Positions 39,577 through 51,406 of a stretch of DNA of 64,000 nt are shown one piece after another (within the stretch, counting starts at the first letter, position 1; every line of letters begins with the position of its first letter). Source of the stretch: Scytalidium lignicola. Its lineage: Eukaryota > Ascomycota > Leotiomycetes. Under the pieces are notes generated by a model. The model searched no databases. It saw nothing but the letters and a program-made list of their open reading frames with translations, and was not told the origin of the DNA. The translations under genes and the position numbers were made by a program. The stretch is taken from contig NCSJ02000092.1 in the NCBI GenBank assembly GCA_002812745.2, forward strand, positions 1 through 64,000. The letters run 5' to 3'.

Positions 39577-39780
39577 CTTAGCTGTGTTGTGTTGCAGTAC
39601 CGTGTGTTGTATGTAGTACTGTATTGTTATTTGTATAATAATAATCAAACCATTGTTGAGCAAGGGTATAGTTCTGAAAAAAATGACCCCGCCAATTGTT
39701 TTTCTTAGGGCGGGGCATTAAAACATCACGTGCTGATAACAACCCCTCGGATCCTCCTAATCGAAATGGGAGGCCTACTA
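39577..39780. promoter_or_regulatory. Upstream region of adenylosuccinate lyase
   Basis: The 5' flank of the lyase is cut short by a MITE that begins about 205 bp upstream of the start codon. The promoter therefore either fits within this stretch or includes transposon sequence. Confidence 0.4.
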
Positions 39781-40031
39781 CGGAGGTTGATTTCAAAAGT
39801 TCTTGCTAGCGCGACGCTAAAAACGCCACATTTATACACTCGTCATGTGACCCTAGTGATTGCGGCATCCTTACAGCGACTATAGCACCTAAGGTGCGCT
39901 ATAGTTACAGCGCGTTACAGGGCATGGACCGCCTAAAGATTCACCGAGTTATAGGGCATCTACGCTGAGTGCTTGGGTTGGGCGAATGTGGCGTTTTTAG
40001 CGCAGGCAAGAACTTTTGAAAGCGACATCCG
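39781..40031. mobile_element. 251-bp MITE with inverted ends and TA duplication
   Basis: The left end (CGGAGGTTGATTTCAAAAGT, continuing to AAAACGCCACATTTA) and the right end are inverted copies over about 45-50 bp with a few mismatches. Both ends share TTTCAAAAGTTCTTGC and GCTAAAAACGCCACATT. TA flanks both sides. The centre has a palindrome around CTATAGCACCTAAGGTGCGCTATAG (described, not a gene). Size, inverted ends and TA target fit a Tc1/mariner-type MITE. Confidence 0.8.
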
Positions 40032-40043
40032 TAATTATTATCC

Positions 40044-40785
40044 CCTCGTCTGGTGGAAATGGAGTCACTTATGCAACCTTATGCAATTTATGCTTTTATG
40101 ATAGATTTTCTTTGATAGGACGGATACAGGAAGAGAACCCAACGATACAGCAAGGAAAAGCCCTACTTCCCGGAGTCACATTTAGTTAGTTAACGTAATT
40201 CCCGGACCTACCGGACACTTCCTCACCAATTCATCAATTCTATCAACATTACCATTTTCACTTAATTATTTTTCAACCAAAACACGTCACAATGCTTAAA
40301 AAAACACTTCCCCAACAAGAAGGAAGGGTCCTTCTTGCTATAAATGCGATGAAAAAACAACAAATCACGTCTATTCGATCTGCAGCATGTGTTTTTGATG
40401 TTCCTTGTTCAACTCTCCATGAACGGCTCAAAGGCACCTCTCAATTCCAGAGTATATACTCAAAAAGCTTTAAGATAACTCAATTGGAAGAAGAATCACT
40501 TGTACAGTAGATACTCTTTATGGGCAAACGTGGATTACCTCTTAAACCTTCAAGTATACAATCAATAGCTAATATTTCGGTTGTTGAGCATGGTGAACCT
40601 ACTCCTCCTTGTCCTGTAAGCAAAAACTGGTTTGGAGACNTTTTTGAAGTGTTACTTAAAGTTGACTACCAAATATATACGTTAGTACAACTATAAACGA
40701 GTTAAATGTGAAGATCCAAAGCTTATTCAAGAGTGGTTTGACAATGTGATGGCTATGAAAGTACAGTATAAGATACTAGACTGGC
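40044..40785 (+). pseudogene. Pogo-like DDE transposon relic
   Basis: The terminus CCCCTCGTCTGGTGGAAATG (about 40,054), continuing into GAGTCACTTATGCA, recurs at 60,880. About 240 bp later an open frame (40292-40510) reads MLKKTLPQQEGRVLLAINAM...SIRSAACVFDVPCSTLHERL. This is the N-terminal helix-turn-helix (Psq type) of fungal pogo/Fot-like transposases. After a TAG the homologous reading continues (KRGLPLKPSSIQSIAN, then VKCEDPKLIQEWF) with a frame break near the ambiguous base at 40,640. The catalytic DDE domain is gone; the relic ends near 40,785 in unrelated sequence. Confidence 0.75.
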
Positions 40786-41138
40786 TGGACTGTTGCATCG
40801 GACTATGGTCCTGTCCGGACAAGACTATAAGTTACATCTTAAGAGCCAGTCGGGAATAGCAAAGGATGAAAACTTACATTGGAGATAATATCATCCACCC
40901 ATTATCACATGTCATACTTCTAACAGCTTATCTTGCTATGTTGCGCTAAACTCTCATATTAGTTTGATTAATCAGTCCGAATTTTTCTAGATCAGTTTTA
41001 GAATAATATCATTAACTAGTATCATATTATTGCATTAAATTATTACGATATATTACAGAATATATCCTTGACAGTTAAATCATGCATGTTTCTATTCTCA
41101 AAAGCTAATAGAGATCTTTCCGACTAAAAGAAAAATTC
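40786..41138. other. AT-rich spacer
   Basis: This is AT-rich sequence between the pogo relic and the methyltransferase 3' end. No gene is recognised. Confidence 0.5.
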
Positions 41139-42238
41139 TTATGATGACTTTCTGGGTTGCAATGCATAGGCTCTAACAGGATATAGCTGAGATGGGAACC
41201 CTTTCTGGATCTCCGTCTTTTTAATACTTAATCCTGCATCAGCAAAAAGCTGCCGAAACTTCTCATCGGTCCTATTTGAGTCTCAATAAAGTCTTCAACT
41301 AGTATTTTTCTTCCCCATCCAAAACAAGAATTTCACTAACCTTGTCATGCAACTATCAACCTCGTCAAAAATGTCATCTTCAGATGTGCTTAAATTCTCT
41401 TTAACAATAATCCACCCGCCGTTCTGCAAAGCTAGCATACATTTTTTCAGGTATATAACTAGCTCTGCATCAGTGAGATGTCCAACACACCACTGATTCC
41501 AAATTAAACCGTATTTTACATCCGCTTCATCTTCTGGAGACCATTCTTCAAGACCAATGTTGTGGATCTTACCCACACCAGGTTTCCCTTGAAGCTTGTC
41601 TGTGAATTTGGAAATCGGCTCGACAATGTCAACTGTATTAGCTACAGAAAGAAGCAAATTTTCTGTGATCCTGCCGATTCTACCAATGAGATTAGTAATT
41701 ATTTAGAGATATACATTAATTTTGTATGTGTGTAACATGTGTGAAAAGATGAAAGGGAGAAAATAAGGAAAATAAAGACAAAATAAATGAAGCAAATTAG
41801 CCGTTATCCTGGGGCTTTAGTATTCTTCACAGAGCCCTGGCTTTTTCCCTACCAAGGAGATGTTATTCAAAAATCCCAGTAACTAAGCGTGGAAATGTGA
41901 GAGACTCATAGACAGTCTGGAGAAATATAAGTTTTTTTTCTTTTTCTTTCGAGGCTTATGTGTCGTACTCAAACCAAGATGAAGCAAAATTCTCATTGGC
42001 CGAACATACTCAGCCTTTTGAACAAAATATTTAAGACTTACCCAGCACCGCAGTCAACAGCCCTCTCAACTTTCTTCTTATTTCGTCCCCCAATTCCCAG
42101 CTTAGCTAAGAAGTTCTTAGAGCCTTGCAAATCCACCTTTGAGACGTACGGAAAGCCACCTAACATTCCGTTGACATCAGCATCGATGCCCTGCCAGTAG
42201 TTTCTCGCATCTTGGTGGTTGATGTGAGAATCCGCCAT
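41139..42238 (-). CDS. Alpha-N-terminal protein methyltransferase (NTM1/Tae1-like)
   Basis: Three exons: 42042-42238, 41341-41679 and 41139-41271, giving 222 aa, near the size of yeast Tae1 and human NTMT1. The N-terminus DARNYWQGIDADVNGMLGG is the family's helical cap. DCGAGIGRIT, spanning intron 1, is the SAM-binding motif I. WNQWCVGHLTD is the characteristic substrate-channel motif. GGWIIVKENL and DRSDEKF-like RTDEKFRQLF complete the fold. The family tri- or dimethylates the alpha-amino group of proteins starting (Met-)X-Pro-Lys, notably ribosomal proteins. It is a housekeeping gene flanked by transposons on both sides. Confidence 0.92.
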
Positions 42239-43550
42239 CGCATCTAGTAGAACACAGATAGAAGAGGTAGTTTAGGATCCCATTCTATTTTCTCCTGGGA
42301 TGTGTGCTGAAGTTCACGCTTGTCTCGCTACCAATTCTGACAGCTAAATTAGGAAGTTGAATAGAGCTGTTTTAATACTTAGCAACTTATTCTTTCGTCA
42401 AGAATAAAGCAGCGTGCTATGTCCTCAGGCTGCGACTTCCACCGCGGAGCGCAAGCGCCAAGGCTGACAGCTGCATGTTTCCCCAAAACTCCCCGATGGA
42501 CAGCAACACAATTTATTTAATATTAATGAGATGAAGAGCCTTAGTATGTTGTACGTAAGTACGTACAACATGGTAGTACTTAATTCAATATTTTAAATAA
42601 TCCTTCATTAATGTTGGGGGACTAGTCACGTGTGGACGTGATCAGTCACATGTTAGCTAGTCCCAATTAGGTAGTGAGGAGCCGTAGCCTTAAGCTACAA
42701 CTCCACCCCACCACCTTCACAATCTATCTATATAATATCTATATAATATACTTCTCTTGTCTATATAATATTGCAAACATTGTGGGCCCCCTTACGTAAT
42801 TTGTAGATTTTATTCTTCCTATGATTAGTCGGTTTATGTCATCTCCGCCCTTATTATTGGTTGATCGGTTTGCAGAGACTATTCTGTGTTAAAAAACAGT
42901 AGAATCTGTTGCTGAACCCCTTTTTACACGTCTTTTTCGACGTATTTTTACGCGNTTTTTGCTCTTACGATTTGTAAACTGATTTTACTTGTAAACTCTT
43001 TTGTAAGCTTTCCTTTTTACTATAATGCTTTTAAACAGTATGCTTTTAGGTTGGATTGATATGTATAAGTACGACAGCTAGAATTCGTCTTCCTTCTGCT
43101 TTCTTTACAACTTATTGTACTGTTTGTAAGAGAGACTGGCTATCTTAATATTTTCAACGCTGGCTTCATGGCGATGGTTTTTATACTACCTGTACAAATT
43201 GCAAGGTATGATTTACTCTTTCCCTACGCTTAGAACGCTCCACAGCAAACCCGGTAAGCTTACAATGCTTTACCACCTTCAAATAGAAGAAGATGACTAA
43301 ATAGATCTGTAATTCCTGTCCAACCAGTGCAATTGTACACTTCAGAGTTAATCTAGAATCATGAAACCCTTTCAGTAACCCTTCTTGTTGTCGAACGCCC
43401 TCCAATCCCTCCAATCCCTCCTCCACCTTCTCTGCCTTCGAATACAGCCTTTACAGATTTGCAAGAACTTCTTCAAGAAGTAGTATGATCATGAAATATA
43501 CTAAAAGGCTTTATATCTGTGTTTGAGTCTGCTGAGCCTTATTTTATAAG
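42239..43550. other. Spacer with short repeat C
   Basis: This lies between the methyltransferase promoter and the Mutator-like element. It is AT-rich and contains the partial short repeat at 42612-42725 and imperfect TATATAATATC repeats at 42,728-42,772. I see no gene. Confidence 0.5.
42612..42725 (+). mobile_element. TG...CA short repeat, copy C (3' half lost)
   Basis: It starts TGTTGGGGGACTAGTCACGT and follows copies B and E for about 114 bp, through the hairpin region GAGCCGTAGCCTTAAGCTAC and CCACCACCTTCACAATC. It then changes abruptly into TATATAATATC repeats. No right end or target duplication can be found. Confidence 0.75.
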
Positions 43551-46195
43551 GGGCAGACCTATATCCACTTGCATTTTACCTAAATCCACTTGCGACCGGC
43601 GGTACCGGACAAACCCTCAGGCACCACACCACCTCGCGCTCCTATACAATTTTGTACTGTACGAAGAGGCTGAGCAATGAAGTTTATTTAATTAAATCTA
43701 GCCCACTAATACGATTTTTTATGATCAAATCTACGGTTTTAATTACGTCATAACCTCAATATAATCTTGTATTTCCTGTGATTCTTCCTCCTCTATTTCT
43801 ACTGCCTCCACACTCTTACCACTTTGAATTGTCAGGTTAGCTAATACAGCTGTCTCTTCAATTGAATCTGTATGGTAAATTGACGATATTCTAACTTGAT
43901 AACCCCTTTCACATGCTGTCCTAAGCTCATAAGTATCATCAATATTATTGATTCTCTGAAGGCTAATTTTGGTAACTACATAGTTAAACCTAGTAATATA
44001 TTGCTGGTGGTTTGGTATAACCTTTTGCTGAACAAATACAAGTGCTTTAACAATTGTTTTTAATATTGTGAGACATGTCCTTAGAATTGGAGTTTCTATA
44101 ATTAGTAGAGCTAAGCTAGTTAAGAGTTCAAAAGCTAAAAGTAAACGTTGTGTACTAGATGTTGAATTGAAGTTTTTACTTTTACCAAGGGCTCCTTTTG
44201 GCTATTTTTTACCTTGAATAGTTTGAGGGTTTAATACAGGCCTTTGAATGTTATGATTGATTATAATACCTTCAAGTTGCTTGTTATAATACCAGTAAGC
44301 ATGTATATCTTCTAGAAAGATTACACCTTTGGTTTATTGATGTTTTTATATACTATGGTAACAAGGAAGGCTTATAGAAGTCTGAATTGTACAATCATAT
44401 CCTTCAGGAGATATTATAACATTATCTCTAGGGATTTTAGCTTATTCAACTAAAATCTTTTGAAGTGTATAATCATGAACTTGATTAATAACTGTAGCAA
44501 AAAGTAGTATATTAATATGGTGTTTGATTTGAAGTTGTTCTTAGGTTGTAGTTGTTGATATCCTCTTTTGTTGAGCACTTTAAAATAAGATCAATTTGTC
44601 AAACATATTGTTAAGGTCTCTATTTCTATGTTGCAAATATAACTTTAGAGTATTATAACACCCTTTAATTAGAGAGGTTATTACTACTCTAAAATGATAA
44701 TGCTGATTAATCTAATAATATACTAACTTCTCTTTCTATAGAATTAATTATGTATTCTCTGCATATTGAACTGTTACATCAGGGAATGTGCGAAGTTTAG
44801 TAAGATTAGATGAATAAGCNTTTTTTAGTTTTAGATTCAAAGATTACCCCTTATACTTTCATGAATTCTTAAAAGGTAGAATATCTTCGCCAGATATTAT
44901 TCTCCTTAATTGTAAGTGGAAAAAACCTTTTGGTTTTGGTTAATATATTCATATTAACATATTACTTATAAAGAATATGATAAAAATTAAGAAAGTATAA
45001 ATCAATACTTTTTATTAGAGCTAATTCTCTATCAGTTATAATAGAAAGTAACTTTGGAATAGAGTATTTATTTATCATTTCTTTAAACTATTCTATAACT
45101 TAATTATATGATTCTTTAGTCTTATTAAAGAGAAATGCTAGCCTGATTTATAATACTTTATTTTTATTAGTAATAGTATATATATTAAAGAGTAACATAT
45201 TAAATTGGTTGGTTTTATAAGTGTAATCTATAAGGAGAATGTTAGGATTTTGTTGATATGTGGTTATTATGGTAAGGTTTATATAAAACAACTGAATAAG
45301 GTTATTGTTTATGTTAATAGTATATACTTCACAAGAGTCCTTTTACTTGAGTTTTCACTTAATTTGTTAGTAAATAATAGATTGAGGAATATGACAAAAC
45401 ATATAATAACCATTGAATTAATGTCTTATTACCTAAATCTTTTAATCTTGCTTTCTGTGTAATATTGGTTATATTATTAGACTTCAAGAGGGTGCCTGGT
45501 TGTTGGAAAGTAATTAAATCGATTATTTGGCTGTTTTTCATGCCCACATGTGCATTAGTTACAATATGAGCTTTTTGTTCAGCACTTAAAGTGTTTACTT
45601 TATGCTGAAGATGAGCTATAGCTAGGTTAGCAAGGTGATTATAGATAAGTTCTAACACTTTCAACTTCTAATTATCACTTTCTAGCATAACAATCATTTT
45701 CATCTTGTAATTACACTTCTTAAAGCTTCTTTTGCGTTGTTTAGAAGTATGAACTTCACTCCTTTTGCCTTTAGATTAATAACTTCCAAACTGAGTACAT
45801 GTAAATATTACTCTATGGCTATTACTATCATGTTTGGTAAAGGCATAGCCATTTTCACGGCCCCAAGCTTGAATTAAAGCTTTCAAAGCTTCTAGATCAG
45901 GGTGTAAACCTTCTAGGGGAGCAAGGCCACTTGAAAATGCCATTTTAGAGCTAAAACAAAGTGATAAAGGTAGTTAAAAGCTTTCAATTGCAATAAGTAC
46001 AATTATCTACGCAATAATTACAATGCATTATTAGTGTGCCCTAAACCTCCTGCAAGTCTCAATTCTGTATGCCTATGTCTCAGCGTATATCTAGGTTACT
46101 AATAAAATATATAGGGAAAAGTTTACCGAGGAGGCACTGGTACCGGCCGGTCGCAAGTGGATTTAGGTAAAATGCAAGTGGATATAGGTCTGCCC
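43551..46195 (-). mobile_element. Mutator-like (MULE) transposon, 2.65 kb, decayed
   Basis: The two ends are inverted copies that match perfectly over 50 bp (43551-43600 and 46146-46195), beginning GGGCAGACCTATATCCACTT. Inside, on the minus strand, an ORF relic starts at 45943 (MAFSSGLAPLEGLHPDLEAL, then AWGRENGYAFTKHDSN), as in fungal MULE transposases with a FAR1-like N-terminus. Further fragments (QKAHIVTNAHVGMKNSQIIDL) carry the pre-catalytic region. Many stops and very high AT content indicate C-to-T decay. Flanks (TTTATAAG left, TTTATTAG right) resemble a target duplication of 8-9 bp with changes, but this is not clean. Confidence 0.82.
45359..45943 (-). pseudogene. MULE transposase N-terminal remnant
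   Basis: The intended protein begins at 45943 and is recognisable for about 60 residues up to a stop near 45,777. It resumes in the same general direction at 45,664 for about 100 residues (KVLELIYNHLANLAIAHLQHK...). Several stops are TAA/TAG where Gln is expected. No functional product is possible. Confidence 0.65.
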
Positions 46196-46467
46196 TTTAT
46201 TAGGACCTGGGTGCGTTTCTAATTGAAACTATTATTATGAAATTTATATATATAAAGTATATCCCACGATTCATTCCTCATAAATCTAACATATTATTTC
46301 AGCAGAATTATTAGCATGCTCTAGACGGAACAATAGGTTCTCGCAACTATTCTGCCATCTTCTGATATAACTCGCCATCCTGAGTCTCAGGACTACCTGT
46401 AACCCCCTTCAACTGTAATCATAATCTGGTGGCTTTGATCTAGACCCTAGATTCTGCGTTTGATATG
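46196..46467. other. Spacer
   Basis: This short AT-rich interval lies between the MULE and the 3' end of the arrestin-like gene. Nothing is recognised in it. Confidence 0.4.
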
Positions 46468-47945
46468 TTAGTCAATAAGTGTAGTGCCAGTAAAGTGTAC
46501 CTCTGCAATTCCAGATATACTCACTTCATCCACTAGTTGTTGGCCGTAGGCATTACTAGCCTCTAAACAACACCGTCCATCGTCGCAGTATAACACTTGT
46601 AGTGGGACTTCTAAGCTTAAAGGTGGATGGTAGAGACCTTTAAAATCTATGTGCACTTTAAATGCGTAACAAAGTGCAGCCAGCCGACTACAGAAGGTAG
46701 GAACGAGTGTCTTTGAACACGATATGGGTAGAGTAAGGGATGTTGCCCAGGTGGAATCGTGCCGATCTTGATTTTCACTAACTACCAACTCGCCATCAGA
46801 TTTTTCCAGGCAGATTTCTATTTTTCGAGTCGGCAAGGCTAGGTGGGAGACTTGGAGCCGAAGACGCTTCTCTGTCTTTACCATAGAATGGCTCGGCATT
46901 CCACGCAGCGGGATTGTGGAGGAGAACACTTTCACCAGAATTCCCGAACATATTGTACAAGTCAGGTGCCTTGATCCAGTGATGTTGGCGGAGACTCCTG
47001 AACTTCTTAACACAAGCTTTAGATATCCAGCCGTATGTCCACTTGAACTGCCAGGTTTGAATGTTAAAGCCGATGGCTCCTTCATGGAAATGGTTATATC
47101 GCCAAATAATCTACCAAATGGTAATTTTGTCAGTATCCTAGTCGCACTAAAACTGTATTCTCCAGGGAAATCTTCTATTGCCAGTGGAGGCCTGACCTCC
47201 GTGAAGGGCATCAACTTTATTTCGCACGTATTCTGAATTGTCACTGGCCCGATAATCCTACTACGGAAGTCTGCGACTGCTTGGATATTATAACCGATGA
47301 GTGGTTGCATGTATGTTTGTCCAGCCTGGTCTATAGTAGGCTCTCCTGCTTTTAATGAAGGTGGTAGATGTAAAAACTGTTCACTGACAGTGTCGGTAAG
47401 TAGAAGTATTCGCGGGATAGTAAAACTGAAATGGATCTTGACTACATGTTTGCCACTCTGTCGCTGTTGCAAATACCGTCTTGCGCGTTGTAAGTCCTGA
47501 ACTTGGTGGAGAAACTATAACATCATCAGCCATATAACCAGAAAAGCAAAGAAGACTATTTAGTTTTGCTTCAATATAGTTCTGCACCTTATGTATCTGA
47601 ACTGTCGAATGTACACTGCAGTCGTTGACTGTAGTGAGAAGATCCCAAGTTCGAGTGCTTCCTGGCTATCGTGTAAGATTGAGCAACCCTTAGTTGCAAG
47701 TATAAGGAACAAATACCTTCAAAGAATATCCGTAAATTCACAATTTCAAGTTCACCTGTACCTGTGATCTGCAGGTAACCATCAATTACCTCACCAGGGT
47801 GCCAAAGCCGGTTTGCATCCCTTGCTTGGTTTTCCATCTCGTTCCCTCTTGGTATGATTTGGACGTCCGGAAGATGGCAACGGAGGTGTTGCAAAGCATC
47901 TGCACGAGTCTTGCGACCGTTAGCTATTATTACTTGGAGTGACAT
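46468..47945 (-). CDS. Arrestin-like protein
   Basis: Three exons: 47717-47945, 47588-47628 and 46468-47514, giving 438 aa. An in-frame ATG seven codons upstream (47966) is also possible. The N-terminal arrestin sandwich is visible (HPGEVIDGYLQITGTGELEIVNLRIFFEG, then GKHVVKIHFSFTIPRILL, FLHLPPSL). It is followed by a second beta-rich half (TFKPGSSSGHTAGYLKLVL, ISVTGSR-like ANITGSRHL). Fungal alpha-arrestins act as adaptors, often bringing ubiquitin ligases to membrane transporters; I see no clear PPxY motif here. The second intron is atypical (donor GTGCAG), so that junction is uncertain. The gene lies isolated between transposon islands. Confidence 0.7.
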
Positions 47946-47966
47946 GGACTCAGCGATGTTAATCAT

Positions 47967-49971
47967 AGTTGATCAGATTGGATCCCATTTATAAAGCGTT
48001 AAAGGTTTTTTTCAATGACGCTCCGAGGAGAAGCATAGAAGCTTGGCGTACAGATAGCTCAAAAAGAATACTGATACGTAAATTGATCATTCTTAGTTCA
48101 GTACATTCTTCACAGCGTATTATATAATATTCCGTGTAGTCAATAATTTAGTACCGTGTAGGGGGCTCGTTTAGATTTGATTATGACACTTGAGTTATTA
48201 AAGTCAAAGACCGTGGGATTTCGGGGGTTGGAATGTTGTGCGTCATGTGCAAGTTATCCTTACATCTTCTCTTGTAAGATTTTAATTAAAATTTCAGAAA
48301 ATTACGGCTTTCTTCTCCATTCCATGCGGATGGTAATAATTCTAGCTATTCTTTCTGTTCAACGGCGTATTAAACCTTTATTTGCCACGAGTCTTAATGA
48401 ATAGATTATAACCTCTACGTCTGGCCCATTTACTGCTCTAAGGTAGATGTACTGTACATAGATCTATATTTTTCGTATCTGCCTGTAGAGTCCCCTCTAC
48501 AACGCCTTGGTGTCTTGTGCAGGATTGCTGGGTTGCGCCTAAGGTCTCTGTCAAGCTTTTAGATCCTTCCTAAATCAGAGCCAAAACTCTATTTTGCCAG
48601 CAGTTTAAAGTTCGTACATTAACGCTAAACCAACCGACCATGATTTCCGTGATGCACTCGGTGCCTAGCATCACTAATCATGTAAGCATTTGCCACCCAT
48701 GAAGAGCCTCTGACGTCTGCGCGATATTTGAGAATCCAACTGCGATATATTTTCGGCATCTTGCGGCATCTTTGCGGTATTTAGAAGCTTAGACCCTACG
48801 TCAAATATCAATCGCATCACAACCTATGCCCCAATGCGGCATTCATGTTGAGTTATTTGACACAGCTTAGTTTCCTTCAAACCGGCCAGTTGCTGCTTCT
48901 AGAACGAGTCTTGTTGGTAGAATAGTGGTTACGTACACGTGATATTCATGCGCTCGGTGTAGACTAGTCCCGATTAGGTAGTGGGAGCGAGCGAAGCTCC
49001 TACAGCTTCGCTCCCCTCTTACCCCCTTTTCGCACAACAACCATGATTTAGCACAACGAGTATATTACGTATAATTGCGTACTGTACTACGTGCTACAGG
49101 TGAACCGACAATTGCAAATGATTCATGTTCGGAGTAAAATATTCAACGTGCTATTAATTGTCATTTATTTATTTATCTCTTACATCACACCACTGAAGAA
49201 TTGACGACAAATATTGTGGAAGGCTTACCTTCTTGCTATCGCGATTCAAGCTTGGTCGCAGAGAGGGTAGCCACCGCTCGATAGCAGGCAGCACAAGCTT
49301 TTGCAAGATAAATTTGACTGACAGTGTTCACACGATATTGCAACAATTATTAGAAAATTAAATGCAGACTTGCCACCGAAATACATCGAGAATAAGACAT
49401 AATGGTGCTGATTTTTATCTTGTTCCAAGACCAATATATCAACATCCAATATTAGGTCTTATTAACTCATTTGAAATGCGAAAGCAAGCAAACCAACAGT
49501 GTTCTTTAGATATAGTTCACGGCTAGCCAATATCCACTCATGAAGGAGGTAAGGCTGCGACAAAGGATCTGCAGGCAGCATATTTCCATGCAAAGCAGAT
49601 GCACCGAGGTCAGAAAGTAGATAAATGTTAGTAATCTCCGTACCATTGATTATTTCACAGATCTCACATACTAGCTACAAACATGGTCGTGCGATTCCCT
49701 TGTGCTACGAAAAGGTCAGTGTTAGTGCGCAAAATCGACACGCACACCACCTAATTACTGCGAGTACGTAAGGGGGTGCAAGATGAATCACGCACTCCCT
49801 GCACGGCTATAAGCCAATCAAGTGCTCTAATTTGCATAAAATTCACGCTGCCTGAATACCTTTACTGTAAGCGATCACATCCAGTTGAATTCCTCACGCC
49901 ATACATGATTTCCACGAGTTTACCAAAACAGCGTGAGAAAATCTCCTGATTAGGCCAAAAAAAGAAATGCT
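47967..49971. other. Repeat-bearing intergenic region
   Basis: This 2-kb stretch is without a supported gene. It carries short repeat D (48912-49110) and, at 49,764-49,802, a fragment related to the Tc1 terminus (GGGGGTGCAAGATGAATCAC). Confidence 0.5.
48912..49110 (+). mobile_element. TG...CA short repeat, copy D (199 bp)
   Basis: It starts TGTTGGTAGAATAG, shares GACTAGTCCCGATTAGGTAG with A, B, C and E, and ends GCTACAGGTGAACCGACA like F and A. Its hairpin, GAGCGAAGC/GCTTCGCTC with loop TCCTACA, occupies the same position as the hairpin of B and E but with another sequence. No 5-bp duplication remains (AGTCT left, ATTGC right). Confidence 0.72.
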
Positions 49972-50018
49972 CGCTTGCAGGGGGNTGCAAGAAATGAATC
50001 ACGCACCCCCTGCAAGCG
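49972..50018. repeat. Perfect long hairpin at the left end of the Tc1-like element
   Basis: CGCTTGCAGGGGG..TGC pairs with GCACCCCCTGCAAGCG, a 16-bp stem interrupted only by the ambiguous base at 49,985. The loop is AAGAAATGAATCAC. The same core reversed lies at 51,773-51,812, at the other end of the Tc1-like element, so this is its terminal repeat region. Confidence 0.7.
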
Positions 50019-50444
50019 AACGAATTCTGCCACCCAAATTAAGGAATTTTCTATGGCTATTTTATTACCCCTATTTTACTACTACAATTACTACCACCCT
50101 GAAAGGCTTCCCTTTCGCATCCTGACCTTTGCTATCCTTTCAGGCATAGTATCAATAAAGTGGTTAATATGCCGTTCAATTGATATCTCATTCTCCCATA
50201 TATCTTGCATGGCTGCTTTGAGATCCTCCAATTTCCACCCACCTGCTGGCTTTCGATTTCTAAGCAATTGCTTAAGGACTTGCCATATATTTTCGATAGG
50301 ATTCAAATCAGGCGATTGAGGAAGCCAATCAATTGATCTGATATGGCATTCTATTCGAATCCTATTGTACAACCCTCCATTTTTTGCTGTGTTCTTTTTG
50401 CCATGCACTCGGCTGTTATCCTCTACACACTAATACACTCCTCG

Positions 50445-50775
50445 TGTTACGGATCTTACCGTCACAGCCTGATAGGCGCTGGGATAGCGGCCTATGGAAT
50501 GTCAGTGTCCAACAAGTGTTGGGTCACGTGACCTATGCAGGAGGTATAAGGGGTATAAGGGATATGGTCTATACCTGTTAGACCCATTAGACCTACTGGC
50601 ATCTATATAAGAACACGCTCTCTAAGCTTTAGTTAGGAACCTCGTGTTCAACCTAAGTTACAACTCTACCATATACTTATTACTTTACCAAAACTTCAGT
50701 CAGCTTGTTCCACAGATAAACCTACGGAGTGACCAAAGCCTACATCACGTGTCGGTGATTAGGGGGGTCGTAACA
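50445..50775 (+). mobile_element. Solo LTR, 331 bp, CCTCG target duplication
   Basis: It begins TGTTACGGATCTTACCG and ends GGGGTCGTAACA, so the ends are short inverted repeats TGTTACG/CGTAACA. The 5-bp CCTCG stands immediately before (50440-50444) and after (50776-50780). A TATA-like promoter (CATCTATATAAGAACACGC) lies near the middle. It is a retrotransposon LTR left after recombination; no internal region remains. Confidence 0.9.
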
Positions 50776-51221
50776 CCTCGGGTTTTGAACTTTTCCTCCA
50801 GCTTTGCCTTGTTTTCGAATATTTCTTTTAATGGCCTTTGAAGGATTTGTTTGGCATACTTCTTTTGTGTGAATCCTCTGTTTTCTCCTTTGTATGAAAC
50901 AAAATAAAGCTTTGACTTGTAGTTGTAGTTAATAACAGCCTATGTTATAACAGATTGATGGCCAGAATAGAATGTGAATTAGATACAATCAAGTCTTTGC
51001 CTTTTCCCTCGAGCATGTAATAATCGTATCCTTTTAAGCATATCTGTATATGTAATTATTTCATCCGTGTATATTCCATTCCTTTAATACTAAAGTGGCC
51101 TATCCCAATTTGCAATTGAGAATGTCCATTGTAATAGCTTGTTTTTTGCTGAAATTCCAGGCTTGTAATCAGGTACATGGTAATAATATCCAAACTAAGC
51201 TAATGCTTTTAAAATGGTAAG

Positions 51222-51406
51222 TGTCGGTACACTACCGATAACACGTAGTACGTCACTTTATGGGTGATATACTAGTTGTGTTGATGGTTGATTGATTGTA
51301 AAGGTGGTGGGGTGGAGCTGTAGCTTAAGGCTACAGCTCCTCACTACCTAATTAGGACTAGCTATCATGTGACTGATCGCGTCCACACGTGACTAGTCCA
51401 CCAACA
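51222..51406 (-). mobile_element. TG...CA short repeat, copy E (185 bp, nested)
   Basis: Nearly identical to copy B, with the same TG...CA ends and the 10-bp hairpin GAGCTGTAGC/GCTACAGCTC. It is flanked by GTAAG (51217-51221 and 51407-51411). It interrupts the Tc1-like transposase, so it moved after that element had arrived. Confidence 0.87.

Noticed and set aside
43551..46195. LTR retrotransposon
   Set aside because: The terminal repeats are inverted, not direct, and the ORF resembles a MULE transposase.
49246..49449. Small Cys-containing ORF as a possible secreted protein
   Set aside because: No signal peptide, no neighbouring exon, and it lies in repeat-rich sequence.
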